From: Nocardioides ferulae
Lineage (GTDB): Bacteria; Actinomycetota; Actinomycetes; Propionibacteriales; Nocardioidaceae
Direction of reading: 5' to 3'
NCBI RefSeq assembly: GCF_003660455.1
Contig: NZ_QZVR01000016.1
Span: 62,001 to 126,000, forward strand
Length of the DNA stretch: 64,000 nucleotides
Shown here: positions 32,822-39,778 of the stretch, piece by piece
How the letters are laid out: every line of letters starts with the position of its first letter
Position numbering within the stretch: position 1 is the first letter of the stretch
Translations under genes and position numbers: made by a program
The notes under the pieces: generated by a model
The model's input: the letters and a program-made list of their open reading frames with translations, nothing else
Told to the model about the DNA's origin: nothing
The model's database searches: none

Positions 32822-32917
32822 CAGAGGCCCCCCGCGCACCCGGCAGAGCTCACTGACCCTTGCTGCCTTCCGGCCCTGGGGGAGTTGGGTGAGGTGCCGC
32901 CACACGGGGGGTTGCCC
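32822..32917 (-). ncRNA. ffs: Signal recognition particle RNA, small bacterial (4.5S) type
   Basis: Read on the minus strand, the apical loop has the conserved 'GGCCGGAAGGCAGCAAGGG' with the GGAA tetraloop and the asymmetric AGCA/CAG internal loop that binds Ffh. The flanking CCCCCCG and CGGGGGG pair to close the long helix. Ends are approximate (about 96 bases). Together with Ffh the RNA targets membrane proteins to the translocon. It lies upstream of dnaX in the same orientation, with its own TAGACT promoter. Confidence 0.93.
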
Positions 32918-32919
32918 AG

Positions 32920-32925
32920 AGTCTA
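32920..32925 (-). promoter_or_regulatory. -10 box of the SRP RNA
   Basis: Minus-strand TAGACT, directly upstream of the SRP RNA 5' end (start expected around 32914-32917). Confidence 0.5.
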
Positions 32926-33023
32926 GGTGAGCCGCGCGGGCCCACCAAGCCGGGGTGCGCCACCGCCGCGGAGCGGCCCAGGACCCACGCCGGGCCCAAT
33001 TCGCTCCCTCCTCGCCCGCCGGG

Positions 33024-33029
33024 TACGCT
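33024..33029 (+). promoter_or_regulatory. -10 box of tRNA-Ser
   Basis: TACGCT ends seven bases before the mature tRNA 5' end, so transcription starts at or next to base 1 of the tRNA. Confidence 0.5.
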
Positions 33030-33036
33030 CCTCCGC

Positions 33037-33125
33037 GGAGGATTCGCCTAGTGGCCTATGGCGCTCGCTTGGAAAGCGGGTTGGGTTAACAGCCCTCAGG
33101 GGTTCGAATCCCCTATCCTCCGCCA
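33037..33125 (+). tRNA. tRNA-Ser (anticodon GGA), CCA encoded
   Basis: Acceptor GGAGGAT/ATCCTCC, discriminator G, encoded CCA at 33123-33125. Anticodon stem CTCGC/GCGGG around loop TTGGAAA (anticodon GGA, reads TCC/TCT). A long variable arm (GTTGGGTTAACAGCCCTC) identifies it as a class II tRNA. T-arm AGGGGTTCGAATCCCCT. Confidence 0.97.
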
Positions 33126-33131
33126 TCGCGT

Positions 33132-33159
33132 ACGGCGCCGCGGCTCACCGCGGCGCCGT
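33132..33159. terminator. Strong hairpin after tRNA-Ser
   Basis: Perfect 12-bp stem ACGGCGCCGCGG/CCGCGGCGCCGT with a CTCA loop, followed by TCGTCGTCTC. It sits seven bases after the tRNA and 30 bases before the converging mycosin stop, so it may serve both. Confidence 0.7.
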
Positions 33160-33188
33160 TCGTCGTCTCGGCCCGGCGCCGCCCGGCG

Positions 33189-34490
33189 TCAGGCCCCCCG
33201 CCGCCGGGCGAGCAGGGGCCGCAGCACCACGGCGAGCAGCACCACGCCGCCCCCGATCAGCCCCGCCCAGACCGCCCGTCGACGCGGCTCGACCAGGACG
33301 TCGGTTCGGGGGGCGGGAGCGGTGGCCGGCCGGATCTCCGCCGCCGGGCTCGGCGCGACCACCGTGCCGTCGGGGGCCGGGCTCAGCGGACGCGCGATCG
33401 CCTCGAGCGACTGCACGACGCCGGCGCCGGTGAGCACGCTGGGCCGGTCGGCGACGCCGTTCGCGGTGTGCAGCAGCCGAGCCTCGATCTGCTGCCGGGT
33501 CTCGTCGGGGTGGGCCGAGCGCAGCATCGCCACGACCCCGGCCACCTCGGCCGCGGCCCACGACGTCGCCACGTTCTCGTCGCCGGCGAGCACACACGAC
33601 TGTCCGTTGAGGCCACGGCTCACCGCCCCCGCGGTGGGCACCACCACGTCGATCGCGGAGCTCTGCAGCACCGCCGCACGGAGGTCGGCGGTCGAGCCGT
33701 CCGCGGTGGCCCCCACGCCCAGGACCCCGGGGTATCCGGCCGGTTGGACCAGGTCGGCGACGTCCTCGCCCGGGAGGGGCCGGCCGGCCTCGTCGACCTC
33801 GATCTTGTCGTAGTTGCGCTCGCCCTCGCCGGGGCGGTTGCCAGTGGCGGCGACCACCACGATGTCCTCGGCGAGCACCTTGTCGATCGCGCGCCGGAGG
33901 TCGGCGTCGCGCTCCATCCAGTGGGCGACGACCGCGACCGCGATCCGCGTGCCTTCGCCCGAGCGGGCGCGGGCAACGACCCACTCCAACCCCTCGATCA
34001 GGCGGTCCATGTTCACGCCGGGCGGGGCGCCGGAGGGGTCCTCCTGCTCGTCGAAGACCCGGATGTCGAGTACGCGGGCACCCGGAGCCACGCCGACCAG
34101 ACCGCCGTCGGGCCGGGGCGCACCGGCCGCGAGGTTCGCGACGACCGTGCCGTGGTAGTCGACCGGGGGCGCGCCACCGCCCGGATAGACCGCCTCGACG
34201 TCGACGCCGTGGACGACGCCCGAGTCGAGCACCGCGATCGCCCAGTCCTCACCGGGCTGCGTGCCGCGCCGTTCGAGCAGGCGCTGCGCCGCGGGCACCT
34301 GCACCTGGACCAGCGGACGGCTCACGCTCTCGGCCTCGGCGCCGACCTCGGTGTCCGGCTCGAGACCCAGGCAGACCAGGTCGTCGGCCGGGTCGGCCGC
34401 CGCCGGGAGGGTCGACAGCGGTGCCACCGGCACGAGCGCGGCACCTGCCACGAGGAGCGCGGCGAGGCGGGCGGCGGCGCGGCAGGTCAC
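33189..34490 (-). CDS. mycP: Type VII secretion mycosin (subtilisin-like serine protease)
   Basis: 433 residues from a GTG overlapping the EccB stop (GTGA). Signal peptide, then an S8 domain with Asp in 'WAIAVLDSGVVHG', His in 'VDYHGTVVANLAAG', oxyanion Asn in 'VVVAATGNRPGEG' and the nucleophile Ser in 'NVATSWAAAEVAGVV'. A C-terminal Pro-rich linker and one membrane helix ('WAGLIGGGVVLLAVVL') complete the mycosin layout. MycP caps and stabilises the ESX membrane complex on the outer face. The serine motif is ATSWAAAxVAG rather than the usual GTSxAAPxVAG. Confidence 0.94.
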   Translation of the reverse strand: MTCRAAARLAALLVAGAALVPVAPLSTLPAAADPADDLVCLGLEPDTEVGAEAESVSRPLVQVQVPAAQRLLERRGTQPGEDWAIAVLDSGVVHGVDVEAVYPGGGAPPVDYHGTVVANLAAGAPRPDGGLVGVAPGARVLDIRVFDEQEDPSGAPPGVNMDRLIEGLEWVVARARSGEGTRIAVAVVAHWMERDADLRRAIDKVLAEDIVVVAATGNRPGEGERNYDKIEVDEAGRPLPGEDVADLVQPAGYPGVLGVGATADGSTADLRAAVLQSSAIDVVVPTAGAVSRGLNGQSCVLAGDENVATSWAAAEVAGVVAMLRSAHPDETRQQIEARLLHTANGVADRPSVLTGAGVVQSLEAIARPLSPAPDGTVVAPSPAAEIRPATAPAPRTDVLVEPRRRAVWAGLIGGGVVLLAVVLRPLLARRRGA

Positions 34491-35902
34491 GAGCAGGAGC
34501 TCCCGGTGACGGTGCTGGCGGACGGTGGGCAGAGCGCCGCGTCGATCGACAACGGCACCCCGTCGGGGAACAGCTCGATCCACGTGTCGGGGACCACCGG
34601 GGACTCGACGTCGTCGTAGCCGAGCTGGGTCGCGACGCCCGAGCCGACCAGTTCGTGACGGCTGGGCTTGGAGGTCAGCAGGAACGGGAGTCCGCCGTCG
34701 CCGGCGTCCCAGGCCGCCGAGTGCACGTAGGCGCCGAACCCGTCCTCGACGGTCGGGCTGACGTCGTTCGGCTTGGCCGCCGAGGCCACCGCCGAGACGG
34801 CCCCCTCCGGATCGGTGGCGAGCAGGATCCGCGGCGGGGCTCCCTCCTCGGCGACCAGCTGTCCGCACAGCTCGTCGGACGGTGGCACCAGCTGGTGGTC
34901 GGGCCACCGCGTGGCGTCGAGATCGATCTCGCCCTGCGACATCGACATCTCGCTGACCGTGAGCTCCGCCGCCTTGTCCTGGGCCAGCGCCCGGTAGAGG
35001 GTGAACTCGAAACCGCTGAGCGGCGCGGGTCCGAGCTCGGTCAGCACGAAGCCACCCTCGTCCTCGTCGTCCAGACGGAACCAGTCGCCCTGCTCGGCGC
35101 CCTCGGGGAGACCCGGGCCCTCGACCGCTGCCCCGAAGTCGCCGATGCCGAACGGCTCGAGCGTGAACGCCTCACCACGCGGGAACAGCCCCACCCACGC
35201 CTCGGGGACGGCCATCGCCGCACTGGTGTTCGGCAGGGCGAGGCTGCTCAGCACCCGGTCGCGCTGGGCCTGGTCGCCCGGCACGGCGTAGACGTAGGCG
35301 CCGGTCTCCTCGGTGGCGCTGCTGCGGGACTGGGCGATCACGTAGGTGTCGTCGCCGACCGACACGGTGAACGCGCCGCGGGGCACCGGCGTGACCGTCG
35401 AGCTCCCGCCGATCTCGACCGCGATGCCCTTGCCGTGGGAGGTGCACGCGGTCCAACCGGACGGCACCAGACTGTCGGCGGACGGCACGTCGGCGGGCGC
35501 ACCGAGGATGCCGATGTCGTCTCCGACGTGCTGCTGCTCGATCTCGTCCTGGGCCACGATCTCGGGGGTGACCTCGGCGCCCAGGATCAATTGCGCCGAG
35601 GTCACATTGATCACCGGGCGCAGCTCCGAGTCGGAGTCGGGCAGCACGACGTAGAGCGCGCCGCGCTCCTTGGACAGGAACATCCCCGGCTGGCTCCAGT
35701 CGATCTCGGGCCGCCCGGTGAAGATGCCGGCGATCGCCGCCCCGGCGATCAGCAGCACCGAGAGGGCGAGCCCCCCGACGACACTGCGCCCCGGTCGGGC
35801 CGGCTCGACCTCCCGGCCGCCGGGAGCGCCGGAGACGAAGGCGGTGACCAGCCGCCGGCGGCTGAACGAGTACGCCTCGACGAGGTCCTTCTTGGTGGCC
35901 AC
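34487..35902 (-). CDS. eccB: Type VII secretion protein EccB
   Basis: 471 residues from GTG 35902. The conserved N-terminus 'MATKKDLVEAYSFSRRRLVT' is cytoplasmic, followed by one membrane helix (about 42-60). The long exported part is made of R1-R4-like repeats; 'AWVGLFPRGEAFTLEPFGIG' and 'TWIELFPDGVPLSIDAALCP' are repeat copies. Cysteines in the exported core ('WTACTSHG', 'ELCGQL', 'ALCPP', 'SSCS') probably form disulfides. EccB dimers form the outer part of the ESX pore assembly. The gene is 7 bases after eccD and overlaps mycP. Confidence 0.94.
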   Translation of the reverse strand: MATKKDLVEAYSFSRRRLVTAFVSGAPGGREVEPARPGRSVVGGLALSVLLIAGAAIAGIFTGRPEIDWSQPGMFLSKERGALYVVLPDSDSELRPVINVTSAQLILGAEVTPEIVAQDEIEQQHVGDDIGILGAPADVPSADSLVPSGWTACTSHGKGIAVEIGGSSTVTPVPRGAFTVSVGDDTYVIAQSRSSATEETGAYVYAVPGDQAQRDRVLSSLALPNTSAAMAVPEAWVGLFPRGEAFTLEPFGIGDFGAAVEGPGLPEGAEQGDWFRLDDEDEGGFVLTELGPAPLSGFEFTLYRALAQDKAAELTVSEMSMSQGEIDLDATRWPDHQLVPPSDELCGQLVAEEGAPPRILLATDPEGAVSAVASAAKPNDVSPTVEDGFGAYVHSAAWDAGDGGLPFLLTSKPSRHELVGSGVATQLGYDDVESPVVPDTWIELFPDGVPLSIDAALCPPSASTVTGSSCS

Positions 35903-35909
35903 GCCCCGC

Positions 35910-37262
35910 TCAGCTCCGGATCGAGGAGAAGACGCCGGTGGCCAGCACCAGCAGCGGGACCAGGCTCAGCAGGCAGATCGACTCGGTGATGTCACCCAAC
36001 CGGCCGCGCCGCACCGAGGGAGCGGCCGGAGTCAGCGTGGTGGCGAGCAACAGGCCGCCCGTCGCAGCCAGCACCACGGCCGTCGTGGGTCGCCAGTCGG
36101 GGTGCTGCCAGAGCACCGAGACCGCCACCGCGGCCAGGCCCGCGATGCCGGAGACCAGGCCGACCAGCACCTCGGTGCCGGTGCGGTACTGCCGGGTGCG
36201 GAGCATGACCACGAGCGCCGCCACCACGGCGAGCAGGGTGCCGGCGAGACCCAGCGCGACGGCCAGCGGCGCCACCAGGACCAGCAGCAGTCCGACGGTC
36301 GCGGAGATCGCCACCAGGATCTCGTGCGCGATGCGGGCATCGGCACTGATCTTGGCGGGGTCGACCTCGGAGGGGTCGGCGGTGATGTCGGCGGTGGAGT
36401 AGAGCTGGTCGACCGACGTGCCGGTCACTCCCAACGCCAGCCAGGGGAACAGCGAGCCGGCCAGCACGACCAGGGTGAGCGCCGTGGTCAGCACCACCGG
36501 GGCGTCGAACGTGGCGACCTCCATGACCAGGCCGGTGATGGAGAAGACGGCCCCGATCACGACCGGCGGCAGCACGAGGGTGCGTCCGGCGCCGAGGCCG
36601 ACCATGGCCAGGAACCCGGCACCCAGCGCCCCGGCCCCGGCGGCCGCGACCGGCCGGGCGAAGAAGTCGCCGTCGGTCACCAGCAGCAGGCCCGCGAGCG
36701 CGGCGTACCCGGCCCCCATCCAGGCGACGACCACGGCGGCCTCGGGTTCGCGCTGGGCCCGGGAGAGCACCACCGCCCCCCCGACCAGCGCGGTGGCCGC
36801 GACGGCGGCGGCGACCGCGGCGAGCAGGCTGCCCCGCTGCACCAGCAGGGCGGTGGCACCCAGCGCCATCAGCAGCCCGGCAGCCCCGAGCGCGGTGCGT
36901 CGCCCGGCCGCGGGCTGCCAGGGCTTGAGCTCGCGCTCCACGACGTCGGTCATCGCCTCGACGACGTCGTCGTAGACCCGCGGCGCCGGCTCGTCGACAC
37001 CGGCGGAGACCGCCAGCAGGCCGCCGTCCTCGACGCCCTGGGCGGTCAGGCCCAGGTCTCCGGCGAGCCGGCGGCCCTCAGCGGTGCTGAGGCGGTAGCC
37101 GCCGTAGACCGTCGAGGAGTCGAGCAGTCCGACGCTGCGGGCGAGCTCCGGGAGCAGCTCGGCCACCGGCATCGTGCCGGGCAGGACCAGGTCGACGCGG
37201 CGGGTTCCGGAGGACACCGTGACCCGCACCAGACCGGTGGCATTGGCAGGCGCCTGGGTCAT
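35910..37262 (-). CDS. eccD: Type VII secretion integral membrane protein EccD
   Basis: 450 residues from ATG 37262. Residues 8-90 are a ubiquitin-like YukD domain ('VRVTVSSGTRRVDLVLPGTM', 'GLTAQGVEDGGLLAVSAG'). They are followed by about 11 membrane helices ('TALGAAGLLMALGATALLVQ' through 'ICLLSLVPLLVLATGVFS'). EccD forms the transmembrane vestibule of the ESX pore, two copies per protomer in the known structures. The gene lies after the two WXG100 genes, separated from them by 152 bases that contain a very strong hairpin. Confidence 0.95.
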   Translation of the reverse strand: MTQAPANATGLVRVTVSSGTRRVDLVLPGTMPVAELLPELARSVGLLDSSTVYGGYRLSTAEGRRLAGDLGLTAQGVEDGGLLAVSAGVDEPAPRVYDDVVEAMTDVVERELKPWQPAAGRRTALGAAGLLMALGATALLVQRGSLLAAVAAAVAATALVGGAVVLSRAQREPEAAVVVAWMGAGYAALAGLLLVTDGDFFARPVAAAGAGALGAGFLAMVGLGAGRTLVLPPVVIGAVFSITGLVMEVATFDAPVVLTTALTLVVLAGSLFPWLALGVTGTSVDQLYSTADITADPSEVDPAKISADARIAHEILVAISATVGLLLVLVAPLAVALGLAGTLLAVVAALVVMLRTRQYRTGTEVLVGLVSGIAGLAAVAVSVLWQHPDWRPTTAVVLAATGGLLLATTLTPAAPSVRRGRLGDITESICLLSLVPLLVLATGVFSSIRS

Positions 37263-37340
37263 CGAGCCTCCTCGTCACAGTGAGCGCGGGCGCGGTGCCC
37301 GTCGGCACCGCGCGCCAGCGATGGTAGCGGTGAGCGGACG

Positions 37341-37375
37341 CACGGCCGGGCCGGGGAAACCCCGGCCCGGCCGTG
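37341..37375 (-). terminator. 16-bp perfect hairpin between the WXG100 and eccD genes
   Basis: CACGGCCGGGCCGGGG pairs perfectly with CCCCGGCCCGGCCGTG around a 3-base AAA loop. It lies 40 bases after the WXG100 stop (37415) and 78 bases before the eccD start. It probably works as a partial terminator or RNA stabiliser, giving much more of the secreted substrates than of the machinery. Confidence 0.75.
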
Positions 37376-37414
37376 TCGTCGGTCAAACGTGTGAGTCTCG
37401 GTCTCGAGGCCGGC

Positions 37415-37711
37415 TCACATGTCGAAGGCGGCCGCGCCCCGGGCGTCGGCGGCCTTGTAGTCGGCGTTGGACTGCTGCACCGTGCGGCCGGTCTCGTCGA
37501 GCAGGTTGCGCATCTCGAGGATGGCGTTGTCCCACTTGGCCTTCGCGGAGGTGTAGGCCTGCTGGGCGTTACCGGTCCAGTCGCTGCGCAGCGGCGCCAG
37601 CTCGCTCTCGAGCCGGTTGAGCCGGTCGTCGATCTGCTTGACCGTGCGGTAGAGGTCGTCGGCACCCTGGTCGAGGCCGGCGTGGTTGACGCGGATTCCG
37701 TCCATGCTCAT
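37415..37711 (-). CDS. WXG100 protein (EsxA/ESAT-6-like), second of the pair
   Basis: 98 residues from ATG 37711. That ATG has AGGAG eight bases upstream; the ATG at 37717 would be too close to it. The protein is a helical hairpin with the 'SDWTGNAQQAY' WxG turn at the centre. The C-terminal 'DYKAADARG' has a YxxxD secretion signal, as in secreted EsxA/EsxB pairs. With the upstream WXG100 protein it probably forms a heterodimer exported through the ESX channel. Confidence 0.94.
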   Translation of the reverse strand: MSMDGIRVNHAGLDQGADDLYRTVKQIDDRLNRLESELAPLRSDWTGNAQQAYTSAKAKWDNAILEMRNLLDETGRTVQQSNADYKAADARGAAAFDM

Positions 37712-37741
37712 GGTCATCTCTCCTGACTCTCTCGACCGGGC

Positions 37742-38065
37742 TCAGCCGCCGAGGCGGCCCGCGGTGCGGGCGTAGTTCGCGGACTGGGTCTCGTCGGTGT
37801 TGATGTTGTCGCGCTCGGTCGTCTGCAGCGAGTTCTCGAACTCGTTGAGAGCGTTGACGATGATCTGCTGCTTCTCGGTCCACGCCTGGTGGAGGTTGAA
37901 GAACGCTGCGGCGCCGCCGCCGGCCCACTTGCCGCGCATGCCGGCGATCTGACCGTCGAGGGTCTTGCTGAACGTGTCGAAGTCCTTCTTGGCCTCGGCA
38001 ACCATGCCGGCTGCCTGGGAGAGAGTCCTCTCCCCCTGGCCCATCTCTGCTGCGCCCTGAGACAT
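37742..38065 (-). CDS. WXG100 protein (EsxB/CFP-10-like), first of the pair
   Basis: 107 residues from ATG 38065, with GGAG eight bases upstream. Helices flank the WxG turn in 'MRGKWAGGGAAAFFNLHQAW'. The C-terminus is 'DETQSANYARTAGRLGG' and contains Tyr but no YxxxD/E, so this partner probably relies on the other protein for the export signal. It is the promoter-proximal gene of the ESX minus-strand unit; the next WXG100 gene starts 30 bases after its stop. Confidence 0.93.
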   Translation of the reverse strand: MSQGAAEMGQGERTLSQAAGMVAEAKKDFDTFSKTLDGQIAGMRGKWAGGGAAAFFNLHQAWTEKQQIIVNALNEFENSLQTTERDNINTDETQSANYARTAGRLGG

Positions 38066-38109
38066 GCGCTCTGCTCCATTTCCCCCGGCGGCACCCACAC
38101 CGCGTCGAG

Positions 38110-38138
38110 ATATCAGGTGATGGTCTGGTGATGATCAA
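38110..38138 (-). promoter_or_regulatory. Promoter of the WXG100 pair
   Basis: Minus-strand TTGATC (38138-38133) and TGATAT (38115-38110) with 17 bases between. The expected start near 38103 gives a leader of about 38 bases before the ATG with its own Shine-Dalgarno. This makes the WXG100 pair independent of the EccD-like gene upstream. Confidence 0.5.
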
Positions 38139-38203
38139 CGATGCCGAGTCTCGGGAGCCCCTGAGCAGACCCCGGGATCGACAAGCAGGGCTTACCCCGG
38201 CTA

Positions 38204-39604
38204 TCAGGCGCTAAACCTCACCCACGCCAACTCCCACATCTTGCGGAAAACTCCGGTCGCGACGAGCACCGACGCGACCAGCACCGCACCCGCCAGACCC
38301 TCGGCGATCTCCGCGCGCCGCGACCACCAGGCCGAGCGCCAGCCACGGCCGGTGGCCACCGCGACGACCACCAGGAGCACGCCGACGAGGAGAGCCGCGA
38401 CCGCCACGGCCGTCGACCGTCCACCGTCTAGCCCCGGCAGCAGGGATGCCAGGAGGAAGCCCCAGCAGGCCAGCCCGGCCAGCCGGAGCAGGGCGCGGGC
38501 CACCGGGTGGCGATAGCTGCGACCCGCCAGCAGCAGCCCCGCGCCCGCGGCACCCACCAGGATCCGCGCGCCGAGCCGGTCCAGCGGCCAGGTCGCGGAG
38601 TCCAGCAGCAGCGGAGCGGCCAGCAGCGACACCCCGAGGACCGCCGCGCACGAGGCCAGCACCAGTCGGGTGCCACGCTCGGCGACGGCCGCCACGGCCT
38701 TCGGACGCACGATCGTGCGTCCCCGCCGGCCACTGGGCCGCTCCCGCGCCGACCAGGCGGTCACCGCCAGGCGCTCGAGGTCGACCAACAGCTGGTCGGG
38801 GACGTCCACGGCGAACCCCGGGACCACCCGGGCCGCCAGTGTCGCCAGCACCAGCAGCACCGCCCACACCGCTCTCGGGGGCAGGCCGGCCAGCGCCGCG
38901 AGCCCGGTGATGACGAAGATCCCCGACCCGACCACGATCCACACCGCGAGAGCCTCCTCGGCCCTGCGGTCGAAGGAGCGGGCCACCGCCGCGACCACCG
39001 CCGCGGCCAGGGCACACACCCCGACGACCGTCGGCACCCGCTCGGGGAGCGTGTCCCAGACGATCGGGAGCGTCGCCGCGGCGGCGAAGGCGGGCGCGGC
39101 GACCGCCCTCGCCGGGGCCAGCCGGCCACCGGGCAGCACGCCGATCAGGCTCGCCACTGCCAGCACCGCCACCGTCGCCACCCGGAGCGTCTCGTCATCC
39201 GACACCGCGGCCAGCCAGCCGCCAGCGAGCGCGGCCACCGAGGCGACGACGCAGACCACGGCCGCCGGCAGGAGCGACCGCCGTCCCGCCGTGCGCCCGG
39301 CCTGGCCGGCCGGTCGACCCGTCCGAGCGCCCGGAGCACGGACGCCCGACGCCGGCGTGCTGGGCGGCGTCACCACCACGACCGCACCGGAGCGGAGCCC
39401 GGCCTCGGCCAGCGCGCTGCCGGGTCGCAGCGGCGCGCCCGCGAGCGTGCACAGCGCAGGCTCGGCGCCGAGCCGCGCGTGGTCGGCGTACTCCCTGGCC
39501 ACGTCACGCACCAGCGCGCCCGCAGGGACGCGTAGGTCCAGGACACCGGCCGGGCCGTGCACGCTCAACGCGAACCCGTCGGCCAGCTCGCCTGCTGCGA
39601 CCAC
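38204..39604 (-). CDS. Second EccD-like ESX membrane protein
   Basis: 466 residues from GTG 39604, with GGGAGG upstream. Residues 10-85 form a YukD/ubiquitin-like domain ('FALSVHGPAGVLDLRVPAGA', 'LRPGSALAEAGLRSGAVVVV'). After a Pro/Arg/Gly-rich linker come about 11 membrane helices ('LLPAAVVCVVASVAALAGGW' through 'GLAGAVLVASVLVATGVF'). The layout equals EccD, but the sequence differs clearly from the EccD encoded at 35910-37262. It is transcribed divergently from eccC across 174 bases. No EccE gene is present, so this protein may replace EccE or form an EccD heterodimer. This is inference. Confidence 0.82.
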   Translation of the reverse strand: MVAAGELADGFALSVHGPAGVLDLRVPAGALVRDVAREYADHARLGAEPALCTLAGAPLRPGSALAEAGLRSGAVVVVTPPSTPASGVRAPGARTGRPAGQAGRTAGRRSLLPAAVVCVVASVAALAGGWLAAVSDDETLRVATVAVLAVASLIGVLPGGRLAPARAVAAPAFAAAATLPIVWDTLPERVPTVVGVCALAAAVVAAVARSFDRRAEEALAVWIVVGSGIFVITGLAALAGLPPRAVWAVLLVLATLAARVVPGFAVDVPDQLLVDLERLAVTAWSARERPSGRRGRTIVRPKAVAAVAERGTRLVLASCAAVLGVSLLAAPLLLDSATWPLDRLGARILVGAAGAGLLLAGRSYRHPVARALLRLAGLACWGFLLASLLPGLDGGRSTAVAVAALLVGVLLVVVAVATGRGWRSAWWSRRAEIAEGLAGAVLVASVLVATGVFRKMWELAWVRFSA

Positions 39605-39693
39605 GCCCCCACCTCCCGGCCATCTCGAGCCCGACGCGGGCAGGGTAGTCGCTGTCCCGGGGCCAGCCCCATCCCCAGCCCACCATCGACCCC

Positions 39694-39699
39694 TATCAT
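39694..39699 (+). promoter_or_regulatory. Possible -10 box of eccC
   Basis: TATCAT, 79 bases before the eccC GTG; a poor -35 region. A minus-strand TACCCT (39647-39642) on the other side could serve the EccD-like gene. The 174-base region between the divergent genes must hold promoters for both. Confidence 0.35.
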
Positions 39700-39778
39700 C
39701 GGGCCCACACGGGCAGGCGGCGAGCGCCGGCCCGAGGCACAACCGGCGCCGTCCGGGCGAGGTCAGGGGGACACCACC

